From contig NZ_JACYFG010000036.1 of assembly GCF_014803405.1 (NCBI RefSeq), positions 1 through 64,000 of the forward strand: 64,000 bases of DNA, given 5' to 3'. The position numbers were made by a program, and so were the translations under genes. Source of the stretch: Pelagicoccus enzymogenes. GTDB taxonomy: Bacteria > Verrucomicrobiota > Verrucomicrobiia > Opitutales > Opitutaceae. Shown one piece after another: positions 9,037 through 17,256 of this stretch. Position 1 is the first letter of the stretch. Each line of letters opens with the position of its first letter. The notes beneath the pieces were generated by a model, which made no database searches, was not told where the DNA came from, and saw nothing but the letters and a program-made list of their open reading frames with translations.

Positions 9037-9444
9037 ATGATTCAGCAAATCGACCATATCGGAATCGCGGTGAAGGACCTGGAAAAGGCCTCCCGCTACT
9101 ACGAAGAATCGCTCGGCCTCGAGCTCCACGGCACCGAAGTCGTCGCGTCCCAGAAGGTGAAAACCGCCTTTTTTGCGGCGGGGGACGTGCACATTGAGCT
9201 TCTGGAAGCAACCGATGCGGATAGTCCCATCGCCAAGTTCATAGAAAAGAAGGGTGAAGGGATCCACCACATCGCCTTCCGTACCGACAACATTGGCGGA
9301 CAGCTCGACAAGGCCAAGGACAGCGGCTGCGCACTCATACACGAAGTGCCCATCGAGGGCGCGGGCGAAAAGCTAGTCGCCTTCCTCCACCCGAAATCGA
9401 CTTTCGGCGTTCTCACCGAGTTTTGCATGAGCAAGCAGAGCTAA
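9037..9444 (+). CDS. mce: Methylmalonyl-CoA epimerase
   Basis: This 135-residue vicinal-oxygen-chelate (VOC) protein interconverts the (R) and (S) forms of methylmalonyl-CoA and so links the mutase to the decarboxylase. Two beta-alpha-beta-beta-beta repeats are visible. The likely metal ligands are the His of IDHIGIAV near the start, the histidines of IHHIAFRTD in the middle and a C-terminal Glu (LTEFCM). It is 53 bp upstream of mmdA on the same strand. Family length and position support the call strongly. Confidence 0.93.
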   Translation: MIQQIDHIGIAVKDLEKASRYYEESLGLELHGTEVVASQKVKTAFFAAGDVHIELLEATDADSPIAKFIEKKGEGIHHIAFRTDNIGGQLDKAKDSGCALIHEVPIEGAGEKLVAFLHPKSTFGVLTEFCMSKQS

Positions 9445-9496
9445 GCCCTCCCCACACCTATACCTGCTAAGTCATTTTAGAACCTTTTCTCTGAAC

Positions 9497-11050
9497 ATGA
9501 GTATCAACCCAAAATTGTTGGAAGACCTTTCCGCAAGGCGTAAGACCGCAGAGCTGGCGGGCGGAAAAGACAAATTGGAAAAGCGTAAAGCCAAGGGACA
9601 ACTCTCGGCTCGCGAACGCCTCCAGGCTTTGTTTGACAACGGTGAGTTTCAGGAGTTCGGCCAACACGCGGCCCACACCTGCCACCGTTTCGGACTGAAG
9701 GACAAGAAGCTCCCAGGCGACGGTGTCGTCTGCGGGGCAGGCTTCGTCGACGGTCGCCCGGTTGCCGCCTTCAGCCAAGACTTCACGGTCGGCGGCGGCG
9801 CCCTCGGACGTATCCACTCCAAGAAGATCTGCGATCTGATGGACTATGCCCACGACACCGGCATTCCCGTCGTTTCCGTCAACGACTCCGGAGGAGCTCG
9901 TATCCAAGAAGGCGTGGATTCACTTTCTGGATACGGTCAGGTATTCTACAAGAACGTCTTCCTGTCGGGCGTGGTGCCCCAAGTCGCTATCATCGCCGGT
10001 CCCTGCGCTGGCGGAGCAGCCTATTCGCCCGCCCTCGCCGACTTCATCATCATGACGCAGAAGAACGCAAACATGTTCATCTGCGGGCCGGGAGTCATCA
10101 AGGCGGCAACCGGCGAGAACGCCTCGCTGGAGCAATTCGCAACCGCATCCGCCCACGCCTCCGTTGCAGGAAACATCCACATCGTAGCCGACGACGACAA
10201 GCATGCGATCGAGCTTTCCGCTGAGCTCCTCTCCTACCTGCCCAGCAACAACATCTCGGATCCCCCCCACCATTTGGACGCCGAGTGGGAAATCCCTCAC
10301 GACCCACGCATGAACGAGGCCGTGCCCGACACCAACAAGATGCCACTCGATACCCACGAGGTCATCTCCTACTTGGTAGACGACGAGCACTTCTTTGAAA
10401 TCATGCGCGATTTCGCTCCAAACCTCATTACCGGTTTCGCCCGCATCGGAGGCATCGTTGTCGGCATCATCGGAAACAACCCGAAGGTAAAGGCCGGCAC
10501 CTTGGATATCGACTCCTCGGACAAGGGAGCCCGCTTCATCCGTACCTGTAATATCTACAATATCCCCATCGTTAACCTAGTCGATGTCCCCGGATTCATG
10601 CCAGGACTCGCTCAAGAGCGCGGCGGCATCATTCGCCACGGGGCCAAGATGCTGTTCGCCTACGCGTCAGCTACCGTGCCCAAGATCACCCTAATCATGC
10701 GCAAGGCTTATGGCGGAGCCTACCTCGCCATGTGCTCGTCTGACATGGGGGCTGACGTGGTCTACGCGTGGCCAACCGCAGAAATCGCCGTCATGGGGGC
10801 CGAAGGCGCAGTCGGAGTCCTCTTCAAGAAGGAAATCGCCGAAGCGGAGGATCCTGCCAAGCGCACGGCGGAACTGGTGGAAGAGTATCACGACGAATTC
10901 GCCTCTCCCTACCAAGCCGCTGCCAACGCCATGATCACGGATGTTATCGAGCCAGCTGAAACGCGATCAAAAATCGCTCAGGCCCTCCGCCTCACGCTCT
11001 CAAAGCGCGACACGCGGCCACCAAAGAAGCATGGCAACATCCCACTTTGA
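9497..11050 (+). CDS. mmdA: Methylmalonyl-CoA decarboxylase alpha subunit (carboxyltransferase)
   Basis: The 517-residue carboxyltransferase of the crotonase-like biotin-enzyme family moves the carboxyl group of methylmalonyl-CoA to biotin. Conserved segments include NDSGGARIQEGVDSLSGYG and PCAGGAAYSPALADF in the N-terminal half and VPGFMPGLAQERGGIIRHGAK and GGAYLAMCS in the C-terminal half. The same family includes propionyl-CoA carboxylase beta. The following mmdD, mmdC and mmdB genes, and the absence of a biotin carboxylase gene nearby, favour the decarboxylase role. The ATG at 9497 has no clear ribosome-binding site. Confidence 0.9.
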   Translation: MSINPKLLEDLSARRKTAELAGGKDKLEKRKAKGQLSARERLQALFDNGEFQEFGQHAAHTCHRFGLKDKKLPGDGVVCGAGFVDGRPVAAFSQDFTVGGGALGRIHSKKICDLMDYAHDTGIPVVSVNDSGGARIQEGVDSLSGYGQVFYKNVFLSGVVPQVAIIAGPCAGGAAYSPALADFIIMTQKNANMFICGPGVIKAATGENASLEQFATASAHASVAGNIHIVADDDKHAIELSAELLSYLPSNNISDPPHHLDAEWEIPHDPRMNEAVPDTNKMPLDTHEVISYLVDDEHFFEIMRDFAPNLITGFARIGGIVVGIIGNNPKVKAGTLDIDSSDKGARFIRTCNIYNIPIVNLVDVPGFMPGLAQERGGIIRHGAKMLFAYASATVPKITLIMRKAYGGAYLAMCSSDMGADVVYAWPTAEIAVMGAEGAVGVLFKKEIAEAEDPAKRTAELVEEYHDEFASPYQAAANAMITDVIEPAETRSKIAQALRLTLSKRDTRPPKKHGNIPL

Positions 11051-11093
11051 TCGAGCCACTGGATAATTAAGCAGAAATGCACACCTTAAGGCT

Positions 11094-11489
11094 ATGATGA
11101 TTCCTACAATAGCAGCATTCGGGGCCAAGCCGACCGTAATGGAGAACGTCTCTTTCATAGTGATTGGCTTTCTCTTCGTACTGGTCGTCCTTGCGACCCT
11201 ATCGATCGTAACCTCGCTAATCGGCGTTCTCTGTACCCGACTCATAAAAGAGCCGGAAACAAAGAAGTCGCCCCCCCCTGCCCCGGCTGCTCCCGTCGCG
11301 CCGAAGGCGCAAAGCGAGGGTATCGAAACCGAGGGAGACATACCCGAGCACATCATCGCGCTCATCGCTACCGCAACCCATGTCATCCTAAAAGGGCGCC
11401 CGCAACGAATCGTGAGCATCAAGGGAAGCGGGCAAGGCTGGGCCCAGGAAGGTCGACGCGAGATCTTCTCTTCCCACCGCGTTCGCTAG
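11094..11489 (+). CDS. mmdD: Methylmalonyl-CoA decarboxylase delta subunit (OadG-like)
   Basis: This small 131-residue membrane protein has one N-terminal hydrophobic helix (about residues 18-46, FIVIGFLFVLVVLATLSIV), then a Pro/Ala linker (PPPAPAAPVAP) and a hydrophilic C-terminal segment. That is the architecture of OadG/MmdD subunits, which hold the sodium-pump complex together. The sequence itself is weakly conserved, so the call rests on architecture plus position between mmdA and mmdC, as in known mmd operons. Either of two tandem ATG codons may be the start. No separate epsilon subunit is seen. Confidence 0.8.
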   Translation: MMIPTIAAFGAKPTVMENVSFIVIGFLFVLVVLATLSIVTSLIGVLCTRLIKEPETKKSPPPAPAAPVAPKAQSEGIETEGDIPEHIIALIATATHVILKGRPQRIVSIKGSGQGWAQEGRREIFSSHRVR

Positions 11490-11539
11490 GAACGCGATTC
11501 GTATCCATAATTCAATACACACTTTAGACTATTTTCACA

Positions 11540-11938
11540 ATGAAACACTTACGTATCACCATCGAAGGCAAAACCTACGACGTCGATGTCGAGATTCTCG
11601 GCGAAGAAAACGAGCCCGTTAAGCGCTCCTCAACTCAGGGTCGCTCCCGCCCGGCGGCTGTCGCCGCTCCCGTAGCAGCAGCGCCCGCCGCTCCCGCGCC
11701 TGCGGCCGGCTCGGCTCCCGCAGCCGCTGGAGACGTTCCCAGCCCGCTCTCCGGAAAGGTCGTTTCCGTAGACGTAAAGGTGGGAGACAGCGTCGCAGCT
11801 GGCGATCAGGTCGTCACCCTCGAGGCCATGAAGATGAATACCATCGTGAGCGCCCCCACGAGCGGCACCGTAACTGCGATCCACGTGAGCGACGGTCAAT
11901 CGGTCGACGAAGGCGGAGCGCTTCTCACCCTCTCATAG
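11540..11938 (+). CDS. mmdC: Biotin carrier subunit of methylmalonyl-CoA decarboxylase
   Basis: The 132-residue protein has an N-terminal conserved stretch (about residues 1-30), an Ala/Pro-rich flexible linker (about 38-64) and a C-terminal biotinyl domain (about 65-132). The biotinylation lysine is K98 in EAMKMN. The carrier shuttles the carboxyl group from MmdA to the membrane subunit MmdB. It is 35 bp upstream of mmdB and has the usual gene order for this complex. It needs a biotin ligase, which is not in the window. Confidence 0.92.
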   Translation: MKHLRITIEGKTYDVDVEILGEENEPVKRSSTQGRSRPAAVAAPVAAAPAAPAPAAGSAPAAAGDVPSPLSGKVVSVDVKVGDSVAAGDQVVTLEAMKMNTIVSAPTSGTVTAIHVSDGQSVDEGGALLTLS

Positions 11939-11972
11939 CCGGGCCGACCCGAGAACCTTTCACCCTAATGCT

Positions 11973-13502
11973 ATGAAGCAAATCGAAGAGCTATTCTACC
12001 AAACAGGATTCTTCGCTCTCGAGTGGCGCATGATCGTCATGTGGCTCGTAGCGGCAGTGCTGCTCTACCTCGCGGTCTTCAAGAAGTTCGAGCCCTTGCT
12101 GCTCGTGCCGATCGCGTTCGGAGCCCTGCTCGCTAACTTGCCCACCCAAAACATGGTCAACCCGCCCGCCGGGCCCATCCTCAGTCCCGTAAACGGCACC
12201 GTGGTCATCTCCACCGTGGAACTCGGACAGAAGATAACCATGCCAGCGGTGGCGCACGAGATGCCGAACCTAGTCGGCAAATTGAAGGAGAAGACGGAGG
12301 CCCAAGCTCTCCTGCTCGACCAATTCGCAAAAGCGGAAACCGACGGGCAAACCCTTCTCTTCGTCATTCGTCCCGAACGCGAGCAGGCATTCGCCGTCCT
12401 GCCCGAGTACGCCGAAATCGAAGTCGTGATCAATGAAGTTCCCGTCGCCATTCGCTCGACCGACCACCTGGTCTGGGCCAATGCCTCGGGCAGCATCGCT
12501 GAGCTCAAGGCGACGGAAGGGGATACCGTAGTACAAGGCGCCCAACTGACGCAGGTGCACAGCGCCCATACAGGCGGCTTCTTCCACTACATCTCCTTGG
12601 GCATTATCCTAGAGCTCTTCCCTCCCTTGATCTTCCTGGGAGTTGGGGCCCTCACCGACTTCGGTCCACTCATCGCCAACCCTCGCACCCTCTTGCTCGG
12701 AGCAGCCGCCCAATTCGGAGTGTTCGCGACCTATGCGGGAGCGATGGCGATGGGAATCTTCAATTCCAGCCAAGCGGCGGCGATCGGTATCATCGGCGGG
12801 GCCGACGGACCCACGTCCATTTTTCTAGCGAACAGCTTGGCGCCTGAATTATTGGCGCCTATCGCAGTCGCCGCCTACAGCTACATGGCCTTGGTGCCCG
12901 TGATCCAGCCGCCAATAATGCGGGCGTTGACAACGAAAAATGAGCGTAAGATCCGCATGAAGAGCCTTCGCAAAGTGTCCCGCTTGGAGAAGCTTATCTT
13001 CGCCTTGGTTGTAGTTATATTCTGCATACTTCTCGTGCCAGCGGCTTCACCGCTTATAGGATTGCTCCTGCTCGGAAACTTCCTCCGCGAATGCGGAGTG
13101 ACCGAGCGACTCTCCAAGGCCGCCCAAAACGAACTGATCAACGTGATCACGATCTTTTTGGGAACCAGCGTTGGTATAACCATGACAGGCGACCGATTCC
13201 TGAGAACGGAAACCCTCGCCATTCTGGCACTCGGCATCGTGGCTTTCGGCATCGCGACTTCCTCCGGCGTGCTGATGGCGAAGCTCATGAACCTGTTCTC
13301 CAAGAACAAGATCAACCCGCTCATCGGTTCCGCTGGAGTTTCCGCGGTGCCCATGGCTGCTCGCGTAAGTCAGGTAGAGGGCCAGAAGGCCGACTCCGGA
13401 AACTTCCTCCTCATGCACGCCATGGGACCCAACGTGGCCGGCGTCATCGGTACAGCACTAGTTGCTGGCTATTTTATGACCGTCATGGGCGGCGCGCACT
13501 AG
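11973..13502 (+). CDS. mmdB: Na+-translocating methylmalonyl-CoA decarboxylase beta subunit, with an inserted domain
   Basis: This membrane subunit decarboxylates carboxybiotin and exports Na+. The first helix and loop are typical (TGFFALEWRMIVMWLV; FEPLLLVPIAFGALLANLP), and the canonical core resumes at PPLIFLGVGALTDFGPLIAN (about residue 217). Near residues 270-285 GIIGGADGPTSIFLAN carries the conserved Asp region, and NPLIGSAGVSAVPMAARV closes the core. The protein has 509 residues against about 370-430 usually. The extra ~135 residues (about 62-200) sit between the first loop and the core and look like a barrel-sandwich (biotinyl/lipoyl-like) fold without a modifiable lysine motif. Confidence 0.92.
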   Translation: MKQIEELFYQTGFFALEWRMIVMWLVAAVLLYLAVFKKFEPLLLVPIAFGALLANLPTQNMVNPPAGPILSPVNGTVVISTVELGQKITMPAVAHEMPNLVGKLKEKTEAQALLLDQFAKAETDGQTLLFVIRPEREQAFAVLPEYAEIEVVINEVPVAIRSTDHLVWANASGSIAELKATEGDTVVQGAQLTQVHSAHTGGFFHYISLGIILELFPPLIFLGVGALTDFGPLIANPRTLLLGAAAQFGVFATYAGAMAMGIFNSSQAAAIGIIGGADGPTSIFLANSLAPELLAPIAVAAYSYMALVPVIQPPIMRALTTKNERKIRMKSLRKVSRLEKLIFALVVVIFCILLVPAASPLIGLLLLGNFLRECGVTERLSKAAQNELINVITIFLGTSVGITMTGDRFLRTETLAILALGIVAFGIATSSGVLMAKLMNLFSKNKINPLIGSAGVSAVPMAARVSQVEGQKADSGNFLLMHAMGPNVAGVIGTALVAGYFMTVMGGAH

Positions 13503-13580
13503 GCCCCTCCCACTTGCTGGTTCAACTCCCTTAAAAGTCCGCGCGGCTCGACCGCGCGGCATCCATTACCAGAGATAGAA

Positions 13581-15071
13581 ATGAAGAAGCTCAAAGAACT
13601 CACCCCAGAGGAAGCAGCTAGTTATATTACAAATGGTATGACGGTTGGCTTCAGCGGATTCACGCCGGCAGGCGCCGCTAAAGTCGTCCCCAAAGCCATC
13701 GCAAAATTCGCCAACGACGAGCACAACTCCGGACGCCCCTTCAAGATCGGCGTCATCACGGGAGCCTCCACAGGAGATTCCCTCGACGGCGAGCTCGCTC
13801 GAGCCGACGCAGTCGCCTGGCGTACACCTTACCAATCGGACAAGTTCCTCCGAAAGAACATCAATATCGGCAAGACCAAGTTCTTCGACATGCACCTTTC
13901 CCAGCTACCGCAGAACCTGCGCTACGGTTTTCTGGGAAAAGTTGACGTGGCCGTAATCGAAGCCAGCGAAGTTCAAGCCGACGGCAAGATCATCCTGACG
14001 ACCTCCGTAGGAGCTTCGCCAACGCTCGCCCGCGTCGCTGAAAAGGTTATCATAGAGCTCAATACCTCACATCAGGAATCGCTCTACGGCTTGCACGACA
14101 TCTACGAGCCGCTCGATCCGCCACACCGCCGCCCTATCAACCTTTGCCGCTGCGACGGACGTATCGGCACTGAATACGTCCAACTCGATCCCAACAAAAT
14201 CGTAGGCGTGGTGGCGTCCCGACAACCGGACGAGATCGGAGGCTTCCGCGATTCGGACGAGACAACCATGAAGATCGGCGAAAACGTCGCTACCTTCCTC
14301 GCCAGCGAAATGCGTTCCGGCCGCATTCCCTCTGAGTTCCTTCCCATCCAGTCGGGCGTGGGAAACATCGCCAACGCGGTCCTGGGAGCCCTCGGAGACA
14401 ACGACGAGATTCCGAGTTTCGAGATGTACTCAGAAGTCATCCAAGACTCCGTCATCTCTCTGATGAAAGAGGACAAGATCAAGTTCGCCAGCGCGACCTC
14501 CCTCACCCTAAGCCCCGAGGTCCTCAAGCAAACCTACGACAATTACGAGTACTTCAAGCGTCGGCTTCTGCTGCGTCCGCAAGAAATTTCCAACAATCCG
14601 GAAATCATTCGCCGGCTCGGTATCATCTCTATCAATACAGCGATAGAAGTAGACCTTTTCGGCAACGTGAACAGCACCCACGTGATGGGTAAGGAGATGA
14701 TGAACGGTATCGGCGGTTCGGGCGACTTCACCCGCAATGCCTACATCTCGATCTTCACCTGCCCTTCGATCGCCAAGGGAGGAGCCATCAGCACCATCGT
14801 TCCCTTCGTGAGTCACCTCGACCACAGCGAACACAGCGTTCAGGTCCTTATCACCGAGCAAGGCATCGCCGACCTCCGTTCAAAGGACCCGCAAGATCGC
14901 GCCACGGCAATCATCAACAATTGCGTCCACCCTGAATATCGCCCGCAGCTGCTGGACTACTTCCAAAGCTTCAAAGGCGGACACACCCCGCAGACCTTGA
15001 AGACCGCCTTCCAGATGCACGAGCGTTTCTTGGAGTTCAAGGACATGCGCGGACCGCAGGTCCCCGCCTGA
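13581..15071 (+). CDS. Acetyl-CoA hydrolase/transferase family: probable propionyl-CoA:succinate CoA-transferase
   Basis: The 496-residue enzyme of the Cat1/ScpC family exchanges CoA between acyl groups. It has the N-terminal GMTVGFSGFTPAG segment, the central PIQSGVGNIANAVLGALG stretch and the GIGGSGDFTRNAY motif near residue 380. Next to a methylmalonyl-CoA decarboxylase its most likely job is to move CoA from propionyl-CoA to succinate, closing the succinate-to-propionate cycle. An acetate- or acetyl-CoA-linked activity cannot be excluded. It is the last gene of the plus-strand arm and is followed by a good terminator. Confidence 0.88.
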   Translation: MKKLKELTPEEAASYITNGMTVGFSGFTPAGAAKVVPKAIAKFANDEHNSGRPFKIGVITGASTGDSLDGELARADAVAWRTPYQSDKFLRKNINIGKTKFFDMHLSQLPQNLRYGFLGKVDVAVIEASEVQADGKIILTTSVGASPTLARVAEKVIIELNTSHQESLYGLHDIYEPLDPPHRRPINLCRCDGRIGTEYVQLDPNKIVGVVASRQPDEIGGFRDSDETTMKIGENVATFLASEMRSGRIPSEFLPIQSGVGNIANAVLGALGDNDEIPSFEMYSEVIQDSVISLMKEDKIKFASATSLTLSPEVLKQTYDNYEYFKRRLLLRPQEISNNPEIIRRLGIISINTAIEVDLFGNVNSTHVMGKEMMNGIGGSGDFTRNAYISIFTCPSIAKGGAISTIVPFVSHLDHSEHSVQVLITEQGIADLRSKDPQDRATAIINNCVHPEYRPQLLDYFQSFKGGHTPQTLKTAFQMHERFLEFKDMRGPQVPA

Positions 15072-15111
15072 TACAGGTTCCTCGGGCCCCCAAAAGGCCC
15101 TTTCCGCCATT

Positions 15112-15145
15112 GGGCAGCATTTCGCAAGGGATGCTGCCCCTTTTT
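15112..15145 (+). terminator. Rho-independent terminator after the CoA-transferase gene
   Basis: The stem GGGCAGCAT/ATGCTGCCC around a 10-base loop is followed by CTTTTT. Confidence 0.85.
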
Positions 15146-15152
15146 GGTCTCG

Positions 15153-15226
15153 TAGCGCTGAGCTTTAGCCAGCGTACAGCCTTGCAGGAGCCATTCCTCG
15201 GGGACGCTGGCTAAAGCTCAGCGCTA
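15153..15226. repeat. Long intergenic palindrome with perfect 23-bp arms
   Basis: Arm 1 (15153-15175, beginning TAGCGCTGAGCTTTAGCC) and arm 2 (15204-15226) are exact reverse complements separated by 28 bases. The element lies between two terminators of convergent genes and resembles the REP-type palindrome at 3377-3447 in layout but not in sequence. Confidence 0.8.
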
Positions 15227-15228
15227 CT

Positions 15229-15256
15229 AAAAAAAAGCCGCCCAAACTTGGGCGGC
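15229..15256 (-). terminator. Rho-independent terminator of clpX
   Basis: Read on the minus strand, GCCGCCCAAG/TTTGGGCGGC forms a tight hairpin followed by a run of eight T. Confidence 0.9.
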
Positions 15257-15280
15257 TTCAGTAAAGTATTAGCTTATCAA

Positions 15281-16585
15281 CTACGCTGCGTCTTGCTTGG
15301 ACTCAGACTTCTTGAAAACAGGCTTCTTCTTTCCGAGAACCACGTCGCGGCTGATAACAACCTCGTCAATATCGTCGCGATCTGGGATTTCGTACATGAT
15401 TTCCAAGGTCAAGTTCTCCATGATGGATCGCAACGCGCGCGCTCCGGTGCGCAGCTCGATTGCCTTTTCCGCAACCGCTTTCACAGCGCCCGCAGTCAGG
15501 TTCAACTTGACCCCGTCGATTGCGAAGAGCTTGGAGTACTGCTTCACGATCGAGTTCTTCGTGTTGAGAAGGATGTTCTCCAAGTCTTCCACGCTGAGCT
15601 GCTCAAGAACGGAGACCACAGGAAGACGACCGATAAATTCCGGAATCATGCCAAACTTTACCAAGTCCTCCGGCTCGATTTTCTTCATGACGTCTTCCCC
15701 CGTAAGGGCTTCCTTCTTGCCAGCCCCGAAACCAAGGGTAGAGCCGCCGGAGCGCTTCTGGATCACCTCGTCGAGGCCAACAAAAGCGCCTCCGCAGATG
15801 AAAAGGATCTTCGACGTGTCTACCTGTATGTACTCCTGATTCGGGTGCTTGCGTCCGCCTTGCGGTGGAACGTTGCAGGTAGTCCCCTCTAAAATCTTGA
15901 GTAGCGCCTGCTGTACCCCTTCACCGGATACGTCACGCGTAATTGAAACGTTCTCGGTCTTGCGGCCGATCTTGTCGATTTCGTCGACGTAGATAATCCC
16001 GCACTCGGCGCGCTTCACGTCATAGTTGGCAGATTGAAGGAGACGTAATACGATGTTTTCCACGTCATCGCCCACATAACCCGCTTCCGTCAGCGTAGTC
16101 GCGTCAGCGATCGCAAACGGCACATCCAAGATGCGAGCCAGGTTACGAGCGAGGAAGGTCTTGCCGGAACCGGTGGGCCCCACCAGAAGGATATTGCTCT
16201 TATCCACTTCGATGTCCGCGTATTCGGACGGAGGCGCCGCGATAACCGCTTCTTCGTCGCCTTCTCCCTTGCCAGCCTTGCCCACCTCGAAGCCAAGGCG
16301 CTTGTAATGGTTGTAGACCGCGACAGAGAGGACCTTCTTGGCATGGTCTTGTCCGATGACATGCTGATCGAGAACCGCCTTGATCTCGGTTGGCTTGATC
16401 AGCTTGAAGGCTGGCTTTTCTTCGTCCGTCTTCTCGTCACCGCCGAGCTCGCGCTCGATGATCGTCTTGCATACCGACACGCAAGCGTCGCAGATATAAA
16501 CGCCGGGACCGGCGATCATTTTGCGTACCTCCGACTGCGATTTTCCGCAGAAGGAGCAGAGTGTCATGCGTGAGGATTTTGCCAT
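15281..16585 (-). CDS. clpX: ATP-dependent Clp protease ATP-binding subunit ClpX
   Basis: This AAA+ unfoldase feeds substrates to ClpP. An N-terminal C4 zinc-binding domain is visible (CSFCGKS near residue 12 and [10 protein letters not shown] near residue 35), then Walker A GPTGSGKT (about residue 135) and Walker [10 protein letters not shown] (about residue 200), followed by the AAA+ small domain to residue 434. The length is normal. It lies 10 bp downstream of clpP on the same strand, after tig: the common tig-clpP-clpX order. Confidence 0.97.
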   Translation of the reverse strand: MAKSSRMTLCSFCGKSQSEVRKMIAGPGVYICDACVSVCKTIIERELGGDEKTDEEKPAFKLIKPTEIKAVLDQHVIGQDHAKKVLSVAVYNHYKRLGFEVGKAGKGEGDEEAVIAAPPSEYADIEVDKSNILLVGPTGSGKTFLARNLARILDVPFAIADATTLTEAGYVGDDVENIVLRLLQSANYDVKRAECGIIYVDEIDKIGRKTENVSITRDVSGEGVQQALLKILEGTTCNVPPQGGRKHPNQEYIQVDTSKILFICGGAFVGLDEVIQKRSGGSTLGFGAGKKEALTGEDVMKKIEPEDLVKFGMIPEFIGRLPVVSVLEQLSVEDLENILLNTKNSIVKQYSKLFAIDGVKLNLTAGAVKAVAEKAIELRTGARALRSIMENLTLEIMYEIPDRDDIDEVVISRDVVLGKKKPVFKKSESKQDAA

Positions 16586-16595
16586 CTATAAGGTG

Positions 16596-17198
16596 CTACT
16601 TGTCAGCCTTGGGATTGTTTCCAGTGTAAACGTGGTCGATCACACCGTAGTCGAGAGCCTCTTGGGAGGTCATCCAGTAGTCTCGGTCCGAATCCTTCTG
16701 GATACGTTCGACAGACTGGCCAGTTTTCTCAGCCAGCACCCCATTCAACGTTTCGCGCCAACGAATGATTTCCTTGGCCTGGATGGAGATGTCGGAGGCT
16801 TGGCCTCCCGCTCCGCCCGATGGCTGGTGGATCATCACTCGGCTGTTCGGCAAGGCATAACGCTTACCCTTAGTACCGCCTGCCAGCAGGATCGTCCCCA
16901 TGCTGGCCGCCATTCCAATACACCACGTCGAGATTTCACAGGACAGGAAGTTCATCGTGTCGTAAATCGCCATTCCTGCCGTGACGCTGCCGCCCGGGGA
17001 GTTGATGTACACGTTGATGTCCTTCTTGGGATCCTCCATCTGGAGGAAAAGCAGCTGAGCGATAATGGCGTTCGCAATCTCGTCATTGATGGGCGTACCG
17101 ATAAAAACGATACGGTCCTTCAGAAGACGGGAGTAAATGTCCATGCTGCGCTCGCCGCGGCCGGTGTTCTCAATAACGTTTGGTAAGTAGTAAGACAC
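16596..17198 (-). CDS. clpP: ATP-dependent Clp protease proteolytic subunit ClpP
   Basis: The serine protease partner of ClpX has 200 residues. The catalytic Ser lies in [14 protein letters not shown] (usually GQAASM, so Gln is replaced by Met here), the His in [10 protein letters not shown] and the Asp in the DRDYWM region. The best start is a GTG at 17196-17198, giving [10 protein letters not shown], which aligns with typical ClpP N-termini. The short propeptide-like N-terminus ([16 protein letters not shown]) is conserved in the family. It sits between tig and clpX. Confidence 0.96.
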   Translation of the reverse strand: MSYYLPNVIENTGRGERSMDIYSRLLKDRIVFIGTPINDEIANAIIAQLLFLQMEDPKKDINVYINSPGGSVTAGMAIYDTMNFLSCEISTWCIGMAASMGTILLAGGTKGKRYALPNSRVMIHQPSGGAGGQASDISIQAKEIIRWRETLNGVLAEKTGQSVERIQKDSDRDYWMTSQEALDYGVIDHVYTGNNPKADK

Positions 17199-17256
17199 GT
17201 TGGGTAATATAATTGTAAGCGTATTGACACCTAGCTATCTAGGCGTCGGCTCGTCA

